Shown here: positions 1-11,653 of the stretch, one piece after another
Position numbering within the stretch: position 1 is the stretch's first letter
Layout of the letters: every line of letters starts with the position of its first letter
DNA from: Elmis aenea
Taxonomy: Eukaryota; Arthropoda; Insecta; Coleoptera; Elmidae
Assembly: GCA_947652605.1 (NCBI GenBank)
Contig: OX393579.1
Span: 5,580,001-5,644,000, forward strand
Direction of reading: 5' to 3'
DNA length: 64,000 bases
Notes under the pieces: model-generated
The model's database searches: none
What the model saw: only the letters and a program-made list of their open reading frames with translations
What the model was told of the DNA's origin: nothing
Program-made: the position numbers and the translations under genes

Positions 1-738
1 ACAGAACTATAACTGCAGTTACCAGTTCGCCAATAATTTTGGCTATAACTTGGTAATAGTATTATATTCACTATATTTCTAACCAACACGTTAAGAATTC
101 ACTGCGTTTTATGTTATCAGACGACAACTAAATAAACTTGGTGTCATAGTTCATGTTTGAATGTTATCATGCTTTTTTAATTACGAAAAAGATTTGTAAA
201 TTTACAAGTAATAAATTAAACGAGATTAACATATGGGCCACCAACCTGCAATTTATAAAAATAAGCGATGTTGCGTCATTTTTTACATATTCTGCGTAAC
301 AACTTCGTTTCAGGCAGTAAAAACCATGTAAATAAGAGTATTTATACAGGGTTTCCCTGTTAAGAGTCCTTACTCCTTAGGTCTGTATCTTCTTTATTTT
401 AAAAGATGTAGTTTTGGTGTTTCTCACAAAATATTATGAGAATCACAATATGTTATTATTATAGATTAATCGTACATTCATTTTTTTTAAACCTAATTTA
501 TTTATTTATTTCATTTTTTTTAAAACTCCTGTTTATGAGCAATCTGCCCAAGGGCAATAAGTTTGCGTTGTAGCTTAGTTGACATTTGTAGTTTAGTTCC
601 AGTGAACATCACTACCTAAATGTGTTTTTTTTTTATAGTTATGTCAGTAAACTTAACTACTTATCTATTATTCTGTAGTAGTGGTTGCTGTTGGATAATC
701 TAGACGTATGGGGAGATACATTAAGTAGATATTAATAT
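1..738. other. non-coding, no gene seen
   Basis: AT-rich sequence without a convincing open frame. Near 346 there is a solitary TACAGGG-type transposon end (the same end family as the palindromic elements later in the window), with no partner nearby. Nothing else could be supported. Confidence 0.4.
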
Positions 739-1440
739 AACAAAGACAAAGGTTATGGTTAGAGCGAAAAATCATGAACCAGTTACAATTATGCTGGAAC
801 AAAACAACATAAAGCAGGTAGCAAATTTTAAATATTTAGGAACAATAATTGCAGAGAATCGTAAATTGGAGGAAGATCTGAATAACAGAATAGCGTCAGC
901 GGCGAAGTTTTACTACACCACTAATAAATGTTTGATAAGTAAGAAGAAGATATCAAAAGAAACAAAGACGCGAGTTTTCAATGCAGTGTACGTACCCATT
1001 CTCACGTACAGTTCAGAAACTTGGACACTAACTCAAAAACAAAAACAAAAAATACAGGTACAGGAAATGAGATTCCTGAGAAGAATAGAGGGATGTAGAC
1101 TGATCGATAAAAGCAGTAACGAAAAAATTCGAAATAACCTAGGAGTAACAGATATTAAGAAAAAGATGGGGATGAATCAATTAAGATGGCTTGGACATCT
1201 ACTACGCATGCCAGAAAGTAGATACCCGAAAATAGGATGGAAAATGAAGATGGAGCAAAAAACGAAATAGAGGAAGACGAAGAATAAAATGGCAGAGACT
1301 AGAAGAAAAAGGAGTCATCTGGAGAGATGTGCCACAATTAGCTAACGATAGGCAGGAGTGGAGAAACATAATACAGAAATAGAAAAGCATACCTCGACAC
1401 CGAAAGGTACACGAGGAACCTATTAAGAAGAAGATAATAC
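739..1440 (+). pseudogene. non-LTR retrotransposon, reverse transcriptase C-terminal end
   Basis: This is the 3' end of a LINE-type element: the part of the polymerase ORF just after the catalytic palm. The open frame from about 739 shows the typical order of motifs: TKTKVMV, FKYLGT, a helical stretch, then YSSETWTL, FLRRIEG and LRWLGHLLRMPESRYP. The frame stops at 1270. In another frame the usual Arg-rich tail resumes (RGRRRIKWQRLEEKG..., ending near 1381), so the copy carries a frameshift. The 3' untranslated part runs to about 1440 and matches the start of a reverse-strand copy at 8345-9707, which fixes the element's 3' boundary. The 5' part, including the catalytic DD motif, is absent. 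It is a dead, 5'-truncated insertion. The clade is not certain. Confidence 0.8.
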
Positions 1441-1544
1441 ACCACAACATAGTCATCATGCTAATATCCGAGGTTCTTTTAACAGAAAAACATTACTTAT
1501 GTATCCCTAAATACAAAATATATTTTCCAAACACCCAGACGAAA

Positions 1545-1990
1545 CAGCTCACGGGGAACTGCTATGATCATTCGAGACAATATCCTGCATCATGAAAGAA
1601 GGACAATTGCTGAAGACTACCTACAAGCCACAAGTGTCACCATAGAAGATGAACTAAATACAATAAGCAATAACCGTGTCAGCGGTTTATTGCCTTCTCC
1701 CCAAACACAACAATAAAAAAGAACAATACGATCAGTTCTTTAAAACACTGGGCAATAAATTCCTCTCGGGCGGAGATTATAACGCCAAACATGTAACTTG
1801 GGGTTCAAGGTTAAAGACTACAAAGGAAAGAGAATTGCTTAAGGTCATGACTAACAACAACCTGAAGTACATCTCAACAGGCGAGCCAACATACTGGCCC
1901 TCAGATATAATTTATTTAAAAACCTTTTCGGGAATTCTTACTGAACCACCCTGTTTAAGTATAATAGAAGAATTATTTGTCTACTCGTGA
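1545..1990 (+). pseudogene. non-LTR retrotransposon endonuclease fragment (jockey-like)
   Basis: This is a remnant of the apurinic-type endonuclease domain that nicks target DNA in jockey-group LINEs. The first part reads as RGTAMIIRDNI...DYLQATSV and runs to about 1670. A frameshift follows, then AVYCLLPKHN, the motif GGDYNAKHVTWGSR and a degenerate YISTGEPTYWPS tail. GDYNAKH is the metal-binding GDFNAKH-type motif of this family. The frameshift and the missing C-terminal catalytic SDH-type region show it is dead. No polymerase follows, so it is an isolated fragment. Confidence 0.75.
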
Positions 1991-3044
1991 AAATAATCTA
2001 GAAGTTTTGAGAAAAATAATTGTGCCGCAGAGACTAGAGTCTTGAAACTTGAAGGTATAGATCATCTTCAAAACAATATTGTTCTTCCATATAATAACAA
2101 TATTAATATTTATAATGTGTAATTCTTAAGTAATTTAATTATTTATCAACTAAGAACGGATTTCATAGCACCTATAATATGTGCAATTTTTTATGTAATG
2201 ATTTGCAAGTTTATCCGTTCCAATAATAAAAACACAGCTGGTAATACACACGCTACCTAATTCCTCATTCATGCCATTTCATTGTTTATTCCATTCTTAA
2301 AATACTAAATAGTAAACAATCCTCTTAACTATTTTGTTTGGCTTGCAAAGATAATGAACATAAGGTTTAATCATGTTAGTCATTTACTGTAACTGGAAGA
2401 CATAATTTAATATTCTGCAAGTTCATATTGTTTACGTGTGGGCTGATAGCTCCACGCGATGGATTTTCCAGAGTAAGGTCATGCTACTGTTGATGCTGTG
2501 GTATTCGCTAGATGTGAAATTTTATTAAAGAAAGTTTCCTGTTACGCAAATAGGACAAATAACGTTCTTACTTATGGTCGAGTGTGTTTTTTTTTAAATA
2601 ACTGGATTCATAAGCGAGTGTTTTTCGCGAATTTCTTGAAGATTGCAACAAAAAACTATTTTTAATTTTGTAATGAGCAATTACTAGGTACAATGACGTG
2701 TCCGACCTTACAGGTCTTAAATGTTTTAATTTGGATTTATTGGTTCTTACAAATAACGCTTAAGTAAAGAATGGACAGTAATTATACCACTGCATCTTAC
2801 TTTGTTCCATTAGGTAATCATACATACGGAGCCAAGGTGAATTTGTTGAGACTAAAAACAAGGCCTTCAGATTATGTAGTCATTTAAGGTTTAATAGTCA
2901 AAGTCAAGTTAATCAGAATCTAGTTTATTTTCTTAAAATAGTGCAGTTGACCCGCGCGTATTTTCGGATTATGATTTATCACCATTTTAAAAACGGTTTA
3001 AGCCCTTTTACCTATGATCTACTGAAAAACAAAATTCCTTGAAA
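1991..3044. other. non-coding, no gene seen
   Basis: AT-rich intergenic sequence. I found no supported open frame, paired inverted repeat or terminal motif here. Confidence 0.4.
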
Positions 3045-3441
3045 TACTAACCTTAGCCTGGAGAACAAAAAACATACCTAACGAATGGAGCATGTCTATT
3101 ATACACCCTATATACAAAAGAGGAGACCCAAAAGACTGCAGAAATTATCGGGAAGTATCACTATTATGTACTACACTGAAGCATTTTTGAAAATAAAGTA
3201 AGTAATATAGTAGAGACACAATTGGCAGATGATTAAAGCGGCTTTAGACCAGCTTATAGTGTACATGACACAATACACAATACAGCAAATCATAGAAAAA
3301 TCTCTAAGAAAGGGAGAAAATGTGTATTTAGGATTTATAGACAGGGAGAACGATATGGCGAACAGAGAAAAATGGAACTCCTTGAAGACTAAAGGAGTAA
3401 ATGTTGATATATTGGAGACAGTCAAAAGTTTACAGGAATAA
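3045..3441 (+). pseudogene. non-LTR reverse transcriptase N-terminal palm fragment
   Basis: Two overlapping frames encode a LINE reverse transcriptase just upstream of its catalytic box. The first gives IPNEWSMSIIHPIYKRGD, then DCRNYREVSLLCTTLKHF before a stop. The second begins with SGFRPAYSVHD and, after a frameshift, IIEKSLRKGENVYLGFIDREND and NREKW. In the family this last stretch is the first catalytic motif (FIDL.KAFD); here the second Asp context is altered to REND, so the enzyme could not work. It ends in a stop at 3441. It may belong to the same LINE group as 739-1440, but the two pieces do not overlap, so this cannot be proved. Confidence 0.75.
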
Positions 3442-3525
3442 GTAAACAATTTTATTTTGCCTGAAATATTTTAAAGAGTTCTAAAGAAGAGTGTTATGCT
3501 TTACCGCGAGTGTTATGCTTTACCG

Positions 3526-3690
3526 CGAAAAAGTATCTCCTGATACAGCAGCTTCAACACCCCAGTTTTTTGTTGAAAAAAGATAAAATTACACATTAGA
3601 ACATCCAGTGTACTCACCTGACTTGGAAATGCATGCCTTTGGCTTATTTTGTGGAATTAAAAAAAATTGAGTGATAAAATCTTTTGTCAA
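3526..3690 (+). pseudogene. mariner-type transposase scrap
   Basis: A short degenerate stretch reads DTAASTPQFFVEKR, stop, then LEHPVYSPDLE. The LEHP.YSPDL block is the signature around the third catalytic Asp of mariner transposases (usually followed by AP.DFWLF). Here the following residues have decayed and the frame holds stops. Only about 165 bases remain, so the subfamily cannot be named. Confidence 0.55.
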
Positions 3691-4556
3691 AGTATTTCTT
3701 GTTCAAGTGCAAAACCAGTTTGAAGATTCCTGTCTCTTAACTGCACTGTTATTTATTTTATTTTGAAATAAGATTGCAACTAATATACGGGATTAGCGAA
3801 CTAGTTTTACGGTAATACAAGAATGATTTCCAATAAAACTTAAGTGATTTTTAATTCATACTAGTGAATATATAATTTCCAAAATACTACATTCCTGATT
3901 TTAATACAAAAAATTATTATAAATATCTTGAATTTCTTCCTCGTTCATGCAATAACTTCTATATAGTCAATATCTAAAATTATTACATCATGGTATTAGA
4001 ATAAATGATTTTCTCTCTCTTAATTAATTTAGTGTTATTTTTATAATAATTCTTACACCCAACATAAACAACTGTTTTTCTTATATTTGTATACAACAAT
4101 TTGCAATTAGTAGCCGTAATTATAAATTGTAATTTTGTATAATGCTGAGTTCCCAGCTGATTTATAAACAATACCAGCTGTAATTATTTTGTTAAAATAA
4201 TTTATAAGCAATTATATCTAATGATACGTTTTTTAGAACGTTTAAAACGTGTTTTTCAGTGGAAAATTGTTAAAAATATTGCTGTAGGTTAAGATTAACA
4301 TGAATAGCCGTTGATTTTATGATAATAATAGAAAAATTTAGTAAAATGCTTGAAAGAAATTGACTGTATAATTACAGCTGTTAGAGAAATTATTGTTGTT
4401 GCCAGGTGTTGGAAAGCTGCATAGTTATTTGTTGAAGGGCGTTGAGTAGATTATATGAATAACATTTTTTCTGTTCGTCGTAAGCTTTCTTTATCAGGTG
4501 AACGGGTCCGTTCTTAGCAATTTTATTCTCAGTTGTTGGATTGTATAGGTGTGATC
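3691..4556. other. non-coding, no gene seen
   Basis: AT-rich sequence; the one short minus-strand frame near 4000-4170 has no recognisable content. It ends at the left terminus of a palindromic element. Confidence 0.4.
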
Positions 4557-6458
4557 TACAGGGTGCACCACGACCCTGAGATTCTTCGATAGCTCCTTTA
4601 TTAATGAAAATATCAAAAAATGTTTAATACAAATATTGTGCGAACCTATTTTCTACATAACCTAAAATTATTTTCAAATATACAGGGTGTTTCGTTTGAC
4701 CGGCACATATAAAAATTTAATTTTTTTAAATAGATCACCCTGTATACATTTTTGGATTCCTCTTAAAATTTACTTTCAAAAATGTATAAGGTTATATGGG
4801 TCTTAAGTCAACCGTTTTCGTAAAATTTACATTTTTGTAAAAATTTTGAGCGATACAGCACTTTCATTTTTTTTTACATTAAAGTTATTTAAAAAAGCGG
4901 TAACATTTCTTTTAAAATTTAGATTGACAATAGATTAATTAACACTTTGCGCTAGCTACATTTTAAAAATATTATACAGGGTGTTTTTTACGCTTGGTCA
5001 AACTTGTGAAACTTTAAACATCGATAAGTCATTTTTCTTAAATGCAACACCCTGTATATTTTTACATTTTCTTGTAGAGAATTTAATTGTCTTTCGAAAT
5101 TATTAAGCATGTCCTATACCTAAAGTTAATATTTTTCGAGCTATCTCGATTTTTATTAGTATTACTAAGGCAATTAAAATATTTTAAAGTGGGCCATGGA
5201 TGTAAGTCGTAATTTTTCAAAGAATTTTTAAACAAAAGAATAAAAAGAGCTGCAACTTTAATTTTAGGCTAAAAATGTACCCCATTTTACCGAAAATTAT
5301 CGTATAAATTGTTTAAGATTATGTCCTTGTTCTACGCACAGCCGTAGACCTTGACTGACAGACTCTAGCTCCCTTTATAACATTTCGGGGGTTATACCAT
5401 CAAAAGCAACACGAATCCTGTTCTGCACATCTTCAGCAGTTGTTGGGGGGTCTTGATACACCTGTTTTATGGGTCCCCACAAAAATAAATCTATAGGGGT
5501 AAGATCAGGTGACCTAGGTGGCCAGGAGATTGGTCTACCTCGCCCTATCCATCTATTAGGATATTCTGTGTTCGGCAACTGCATTACTTGCTGTGTTGCT
5601 TTTAATGGTATAACCCCCGAAATGTTATCAAGAGTGCTAGAGTCTTTGAGACAACATCTACGGCTGTGCGTAGAACATGAACAAGGATATAATTTTAAAC
5701 AATTTATACGATAAATTTCGGGGAAAAGGGGCACATTGGACTAAAATTAAAGTTGGAGCTCTTTTTATTCTTTTGTTAAAAAATTCTTTGAAAAATTACG
5801 ACTTACGTCCATGACCGACTTTAAAGTATTTCAATTGCCTTAGTAATACTAATAAAAATCGAGATAGCTCGAACAATATTAACTTTAGGTATAGGACATG
5901 CTTAATAATTTCGAAAGACAATTAAATTCTCTACAAGAAAATGTAAAACTATACAGGGTGTTTCATTTAAGAAAAATGACTTATCGATGTTTAAAGTTTC
6001 ACAAGTTTGACCAAGCGTAAAAAACACCCTGTATAATATTTTTAAAATGTAGCTAGCGCAAAGTGTTAATTAATCTATTGTCAATCTAAATTTTAAACGA
6101 AATTTTACCGCTTTTTTAAATAACTTTAATGTAAAAAAAAATTGAAAGTGTTGTATTGCTCAAAAATTTCATAAAGATGTAAATTTTACGAAAACGGTTG
6201 ACTTAAGACCCATATAACCTAAAAAATTTTTGAAAGTAAATTTTAAGAGGAATCCAAAAATGTAAAAATATACAGGGTGTTCTATTTAAAAAAATTAAAT
6301 TTTTATATGTGCCGGTCAAACGAAACACTCTGTATATTTGAAAATAATTTTTGGTTATGTAGAAAATAGGTTCGCACCATATTTGTATTAAACATTTTTT
6401 GATATTTTCATTAATAAAGGAGCTATTGAAGAATCTCAGGGTCGTGGTGCACCCTGTA
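4557..6458. mobile_element. 1.9-kb palindromic (foldback) element, TACAGGGTG ends
   Basis: The element starts TACAGGGTGCACCACGACC and ends with the reverse complement, flanked by TA. The left arm (4557-5400) and right arm (5605-6458) pair along almost their whole length, leaving a 204-bp unpaired centre. Further internal copies of the CAGGGTG/CACCCTG end motif lie inside each arm (near 4681, 4733, 4977 and 5049 and their mirror sites), so arms are themselves built of nested ends. The centre and the inner arms encode the C-terminal part of a DDE transposase. TA flanks plus this transposase type suggest the Tc1/mariner superfamily. It is non-autonomous. Confidence 0.85.
5375..5734 (-). pseudogene. 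Tc1/mariner-like transposase C-terminal fragment
   Basis: The minus-strand frame reads PNRWIGRGRPISWPPRSPDL, then TPIDLFLWG and a tail including TAEDVQNRI and ITPEML. This is the region around the third catalytic acidic residue of a SETMAR/DUF4817-associated transposase group common in insects. The frame stops at 5375 just after ITPEML. The sequence beyond 5605 encodes the same ITPEML-to-C-terminus segment in the opposite direction (plus strand, ending near 5714), because it lies in the palindrome arms. Both arms therefore carry the transposase tail reading outward. The N-terminal DNA-binding part and the first two catalytic Asp residues are absent. Confidence 0.75.
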
Positions 6459-6533
6459 TACAAATGGGGTAAAAAGAAATTATGATTTTTCGCTAAGAGG
6501 GCAAACTTATAAGTAACCTACCAGTACCAAGCT

Positions 6534-6850
6534 TTGAAAAAAGACACTAGGATAAACAAACATTTCTACATAATAGGGCTCTTAGAGACCGATATATGCA
6601 GATGATGTGGTGACGAAGTAGAAACTCCTCTTCACGTAACATGCCAGTGTGAAGGATTCACACACTATCGGCGTAGACTTCTGGGGATGGATAAAACCAA
6701 CCAAGAAGAGTAATGAAAAACGCCCTAAAGAAAATCCTGAAGTCAAAAACACAGGACTTCTTTAAGGGGCTATCACCAGAAGGTACAATAGGCCAATAGG
6801 TCGCAGTACAGGAACGCGAAAGGAGACCACCTCCGCGGAAATAAAAACTT
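6534..6850 (+). pseudogene. non-LTR retrotransposon 3' end with zinc-knuckle-like motif
   Basis: A broken frame reads GLLETDICR, then a stop-interrupted C..C motif followed by ETPLHVTCQCEGF and YRRRLLGM. This matches the Cys/His finger and following helix at the C-terminal end of LINE ORF2 proteins that carry an RNase H domain. A second piece reads FFKGLSPEGTIGQ and stops near 6799, again typical of the ORF2 end. Several stops and frame changes show it is dead. The family is not certain. Confidence 0.6.
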
Positions 6851-8344
6851 ATTCGTGTCTTCGAAAAAAAAAGACATATTCTCGAAGACAGGAAAAGCCT
6901 TGGTAGTTGGTTTTTTGCTTTTCACGGTAACAAAATTTGCAAAGGCCTGTTTTATCAGTTGTTGTATATTTAAGTAAACGAAACATATTCAAGGTAATTC
7001 CGTATTCTTCGTTGAGTTTTTTTTAACTGGATTGTTCTGTAACGAGCAAGTGATAAAAGTACGTTTAAGTAGCATTAATGCACTTTAGTTATTAGCATAG
7101 AAGTTGATATTAAGAACCAGTCGGTAATGAAAATAAAGTTGTTTGATTAAACAGTGCATTTCTTTTGTCCAAAACGTATAGGGGTTGCTTTTAATATTTT
7201 TAAACAAATTGGTAGTTATACTTTAAGTGATGAATATAATTTGATTCAGTCTATTTTGCCTGTCAACTTAAAGAAATAGAATACATGACATAATCAAAGT
7301 TAAGTATATAAGTATATACATAACTATGCATGTATATAAATAACTGTAGCGGATGCTGTGATTGTTGGTTAATTAGGAAATTTGATTTTAAAATTGTTAA
7401 TCTAACTAACTAGTTGCAACAATTATCTTTTAAATTTTAAATTAGATTTCCTTATCAATTTTGTTAATCTATTATGCGTAATTGACAAGTTTCATTAGAA
7501 ATATTTACCAAGAGCGCGAGCAGGATTTTTTAAATTAATGCTGAGCGCATTTGTACGCTGAACAACAAAGAATTGCTTAATAACTCTTAAAAAGTAATTT
7601 AACCCAAGGTCTGACACGTGGGGTGTAACATACCATGTTGGTGCACTGAAAAGTATTTTTTTAAATCTGGAAATGGCTGTATATAATTTAAAAAAAAACA
7701 GACTCATCTTGAGAAGTTTGTTTTTCATCTTTATACAAAACAAATAAAATTCATTAAAAAGTCCCTATGAAGTTACGAGTATAAAGTGCCATGAAACAAA
7801 AAATATTAGTACTTATTTTACAGAACGTAAAATAATCTACAGTTTTTTTCCCAAAAATATTTTTGTACCATAGAGTATAACCAAGTTTTACCAATAAAAA
7901 AAAAGTACATATTGGTTTTTGTTTATTACCTAGAGTACCATTGAACTTTTTTATAACAGTAAAGCATCACTGAATGGGTCTCAGAAAGGAGAACAGTTTG
8001 ACTAATTTAAACTTCTTTGTAGCTCATACCGTTTACGAAATACCAATATTGACCCTTCTATGTGGATCACCCTGTATATGACGATTCCGAACGTTTATTT
8101 GAGGAGTTTGATTGATGCAATGAACCCTTTTATCCTTAATTTAAGAATCTGTCTGTATGTTTATCAAAGTATGCATAAATACGTGAAAATTAAATTAGGA
8201 TCTATCCCAAATAATTCAATTTAATCGTCAGTTTTTTTTTGCACCGGGGCTTAGTTGCCCGAGAGGTTTTTAAACAGGGGGTTATTGTCTGGGGGGCAAT
8301 TGTCCTGTTACGAACTTGGATATTCGTAAAGGTTAATTTATTTA
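6851..8344. other. non-coding; dispersed repeat and a solitary transposon end
   Basis: No gene is seen. A repeat at about 7826-7950 recurs at 13945-14070. A solitary CACCCTGTA end finishes near 8078 (reverse orientation) without its partner. A short minus frame at 7495-7743 has no recognisable content. Confidence 0.45.
7826..7950 (+). repeat. dispersed repeat, copy 1
   Basis: Shares the core CCCAAAAATATTTTTGTACC and flanking sequence, including a GGTTT.TGTTTATTA-like block about 60 bases later, with 13945-14070. The match spans about 120 bases with scattered differences. No termini or target duplications could be defined. Confidence 0.6.
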
Positions 8345-9707
8345 TTTTCTTCTTCTACTTAATCGGTTCCTTTTTTACCTAACGGTGTCGAAGTATGCTT
8401 TTTTATTTTTGCATAAAGTTTTTCCACTCCTGCGTATCGTTGGCTAATTATGGCATATCTCCCCAGCTGACTTCTTTTTCTTCTAGTCTCTGCTTCACTT
8501 CTAATGCTAATATTAGACGTTGCGATTTTTCTTACAAATCATTTTTCCACAACGCAAATCCAAAAAATCGCAACGTCTAAATGTGCATAGGAAAAAAAAT
8601 CGCAACGGATTTTAAATGTCATAGGATTTTATTCTATTGAACATGCTCTAATTTTTCAAGGTCAAACATGTGTATTTTATTACATTTCTAGTAACTTCTG
8701 GTAATTTTTGTGCCACTATGTTGTCAAAAGGATCACATAACCTACAAAGTATACTTTTTTCTTATTTTTTTAACACGATACATATTTTGCGATTGTAATA
8801 AACAGACCACATTAGTAAAAATGCAGATATGTAGGTTATTATTGGTTATTATGCGGTTAACTGCCGGTTGGCTGTCATTTGCTGTCATTTAAATGTCAGA
8901 TAAATTGTGCAGCGCAGTGGCGATTTCGAATCGTACGCAAAAAAAATCGCAAAGTGTAATAGGGGTCGTGTATTTATTTTACAAGCTGTAAAATATTTTT
9001 CTTACAGATGGAAAAAAATCGTAACGTCTAATATTAGCTTTATTCCCATTTTATTCTGGGTCTTCCTCTATTTCTTTTTCCCTACATCTTTATTTTTCAT
9101 CCTATTTCCGCGTATCTGCTTTCTGGCATGCGTAGTAGATGTCCAAGCCATCTTAACTGATTGTCTTCATCTGTCACTCCTAGGTTTTTTCGAATTTTTT
9201 CGTTACTGATTTTATCCATCAGTTTACATTCCTCTATTCTTCTCAGAAATCTTATTACCTGTGCTTGTATTCTTTGTTTTTATTTTTGTGTCAGTGTCCA
9301 AGTTTCTGAACTGTACGTGAGAATGGGTACGTACACCGCATTCAAAACTTGCGTCTTCGTTTCTTTAGATATCTCCTTCTTGCTAAGCAAACATTTATTA
9401 GTGGAGTAGGTAGTTAAATTTCGTCGCTGCCGCTACTCTATTATTCAGATCTTCCCCCAACTTACCATTCTCTGCAATTATTGTTCATAAATATCTAAAA
9501 TTCGCTACCGGCTCTCTCTTTTTTTGGCCTAGTATAATAGTAACTGGTTCATGATATTTCGCTATAACCATAGCATTTGTCTTTGCTATATTAATATTCA
9601 TATTATATCTACTTAATACTTAATGTATCTGCTCATCCGTCTGGATTGAGTCCTTTTCGCTTCTAGATCAGCACCATATCATCTGCAAAGGCTAGTTCTG
9701 TTAAGGA
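8345..9707 (-). pseudogene. non-LTR retrotransposon, second copy of the 739-1440 family, split by a DNA transposon
   Basis: Read on the minus strand this is the same LINE as at 739-1440. It contains the YADD-box equivalent FADDMVLI (near 9680), followed downstream by the thumb motifs, YSSETWTL, FLRRIEE, LRWLGHLLRMPESRYA and the same 3' untranslated end, which finishes near 8345. Beyond 9707 the similarity to a polymerase ends, so the copy is 5'-truncated. A 533-bp inverted-repeat element (8506-9038) interrupts the Arg-rich tail. In-frame stops are present. The DD motif shows that the family once encoded an active polymerase. Confidence 0.8.
8506..9038. mobile_element. 533-bp MITE-like element nested in a LINE
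   Basis: Both ends carry a 25-bp inverted repeat beginning GCTAATATTAGACGTT; the right copy differs by one base. The subterminal sequence repeats the AAAAAATCGCAACG motif in both orientations several times (near 8570, 8598 and 8941). It lies inside the minus-strand LINE copy, which gives its relative age. There is no transposase, and a target duplication is not clear because about a dozen extra bases flank each end. The superfamily is not assigned. Confidence 0.75.
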
Positions 9708-9734
9708 TGATAATTTATTTATTTATAATTTTAT

Positions 9735-9804
9735 TTTTTGTGGCACACCTGGAGGATGGTCACGGCACACTAACGTGCCGCGGCACATAGGTTGAAAAAC
9801 ACTG
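9735..9804 (-). mobile_element. hAT-type terminal fragment
   Basis: On the minus strand the sequence starts CAGTGTTTTTCAACC and continues with the TGTGCCGCGGCAC block. This is the classic end of many animal hAT elements. No second end or transposase is present nearby. Confidence 0.6.
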
Positions 9805-10794
9805 TTCCAAAAATTTGAGGAACGTTTAGAATATCAAACAACATCATATTTCTTTTGAATTAAAATTTGTTATTTGCACACCAGGGGAGAATTGCGAAAT
9901 TTATTGCTAGACTGCACGTGAATCAGTATTTACTGCAAAAATTTCTTTGCACGTTGAAATACACGAAAATATCTTCTACACAAGCACAATAATTAAAGCA
10001 CCTTGAATTTTAATTAAAAGATAATCAATTCGAAGTTGTGTAATTTTTAAGTCATTGACTCACGGAGGTTACGGGACTCTCACTTTGTTATAGTTCTGGG
10101 TAATAATTCACCAATTCATGGGCACAACAATTTGTTTTAGTTACGCTTATTGCCAAATCAATTAGTACGATTTCCTAAAAATTACTTAGGATATGCGTCC
10201 GCTTTTGATTAAACTTTTTGCCTTGTATCGAAATTTTTTCATTATACGGTAATTGGGTCATAAAGTAAATTATTCACGTTGAAAGTACGAGCTTTTTCTT
10301 CACTAATTTTTAAAAAGTAGCAAATATTTAATGATACCTAAGTTGTGTGTAAAATTTATAATTATCGACGTGGTTAATAATTTTAGTTGTTAATGCGGTA
10401 AACTAATGATCGTTGCAAGTTTGTTGTATGTAAATATTATGCACACGTTTTATAATCACGTGGAAGCTGCATATGACAGGAAACAAATTATTAACCATTT
10501 CTGTAAGATTAATTTTAAATTTGTAATTACTTAACTTTTGAAAACTTATCTGAATGCATAATGAAAAGTATTGTGAGTAATTGACTTCACAAAAAAGTTT
10601 TGTATAAAACCTACGGTGTTTGAGTTATTAGGTAATACTGGTCTAATAGGCCAACCATCAATTTTTTTTCTAATAAATCTTAAAACTAAATACTTAAGAA
10701 CTAGAGTCCATCCATTGATGTCTTCTAGATTGTTCCGAATGTATTGTATGCACTCTCACTCGCGCACTATGCTCTGCTTTTTACACAAAACACA
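9805..10794. other. non-coding, no gene seen
   Basis: AT-rich sequence without a supported frame. Short plus-strand frames at 10616-10944 are antisense to the LINE fragment that follows or lack any recognisable content. Confidence 0.4.
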
Positions 10795-11170
10795 CTACAC
10801 GAGTTCAAAGGACTTGGTCCTCTTCAATCTTCGGACAAGATGTTGGTTGTCCAGCAGTTGAAGAGCTTCTGCATTCTCATGATGGTAGAGTCTGGCTTCG
10901 TGTTTACCAGCAAACCTTTTAATTTCTTCCTTAACAATTGGTAAACCAAGATCTCGATGAAGATCACTGTTGTGGACGTACCATGGAGCGTTTACCATAT
11001 TACGTAGCACTTTGTTTTGGAAAGTCTGGATAGATGTAATATTGCTGTCTTTGGTGCAACCCCAAAGTTGAATACCATAAAGCCACACCGGTTTCAGGTC
11101 CTGTTTGTATATTAGGATCTTATTGTAAATTGATAATTTGGAATATCTTCCAAGAAGCCAGAAGTACTGT
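10795..11170 (-). pseudogene. jockey-like LINE ORF2 C-terminal end
   Basis: The minus-strand frame begins near 11165 with a WLLGRYSKLSIYNKILIYK block. It continues through LKPVWLYGIQLWGCTKDSN, then QTFQNKVLRNMVNAPWYVHN, DLHRDLGLP and a terminal KRTKSFELV before the stop at 10795. This order is the thumb and C-terminal end of jockey-group reverse transcriptases. It is open over more than 120 codons, so this insertion is younger than the other LINE pieces here, but the polymerase core is missing. Its 3' end on the minus strand lies near 10790. Confidence 0.8.
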
Positions 11171-11592
11171 CTGTATTTTACATTATGTTCAGTTTTGTTC
11201 TTTTTAACATGTTTTTTTTTTGTATAAAATAAAACTCTGTTTCTTTACTATACAGTATACATACTATAATACTATCATAATTTTGTTGTGTTGAATAACA
11301 ACTTATTCTCATTTGGTGGTCACACTGGTTTAGTTACCTATGCATATGAATCCCTGCTAGTCCGTCATTATTTAATTGGTTTTTATTGCCTCATGCTTTT
11401 TAATTGCAAATATTTAATAGCCTATTGCCCGCTGGATAATTAATTTTTTTAAATTGTGTATTTTAAAAACTAAATTAAAAAACAACAACCATTTTTATTT
11501 TTCTTTACACCACCAATTAGGATCGAATATTTTTATACGTTTACTTGACTAATTTTATAGTAATTATATGTGCAGTGCATTGGTCTATTTGA
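11171..11592. other. non-coding, upstream region of the next gene
   Basis: No gene is seen. The sequence leads into the TATA box of the small secreted-protein gene. Confidence 0.35.
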
Positions 11593-11599
11593 TATAAAA
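11593..11599 (+). promoter_or_regulatory. TATA box
   Basis: TATAAAA lies 61 bases before the ATG at 11654. This leaves room for a start site about 30 bases downstream and a short leader. Confidence 0.55.
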
Positions 11600-11653
11600 A
11601 CTCTAAATTCACGCTTTCGAATCCATATCAAGATATATAAACTAACTGTAAAA

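Noticed and set aside
11221..11640. Minus-strand continuation of the jockey-like LINE beyond 11170
   Set aside because: The reading frame and recognisable motifs stop near 11165; further sequence is AT-rich without polymerase motifs.
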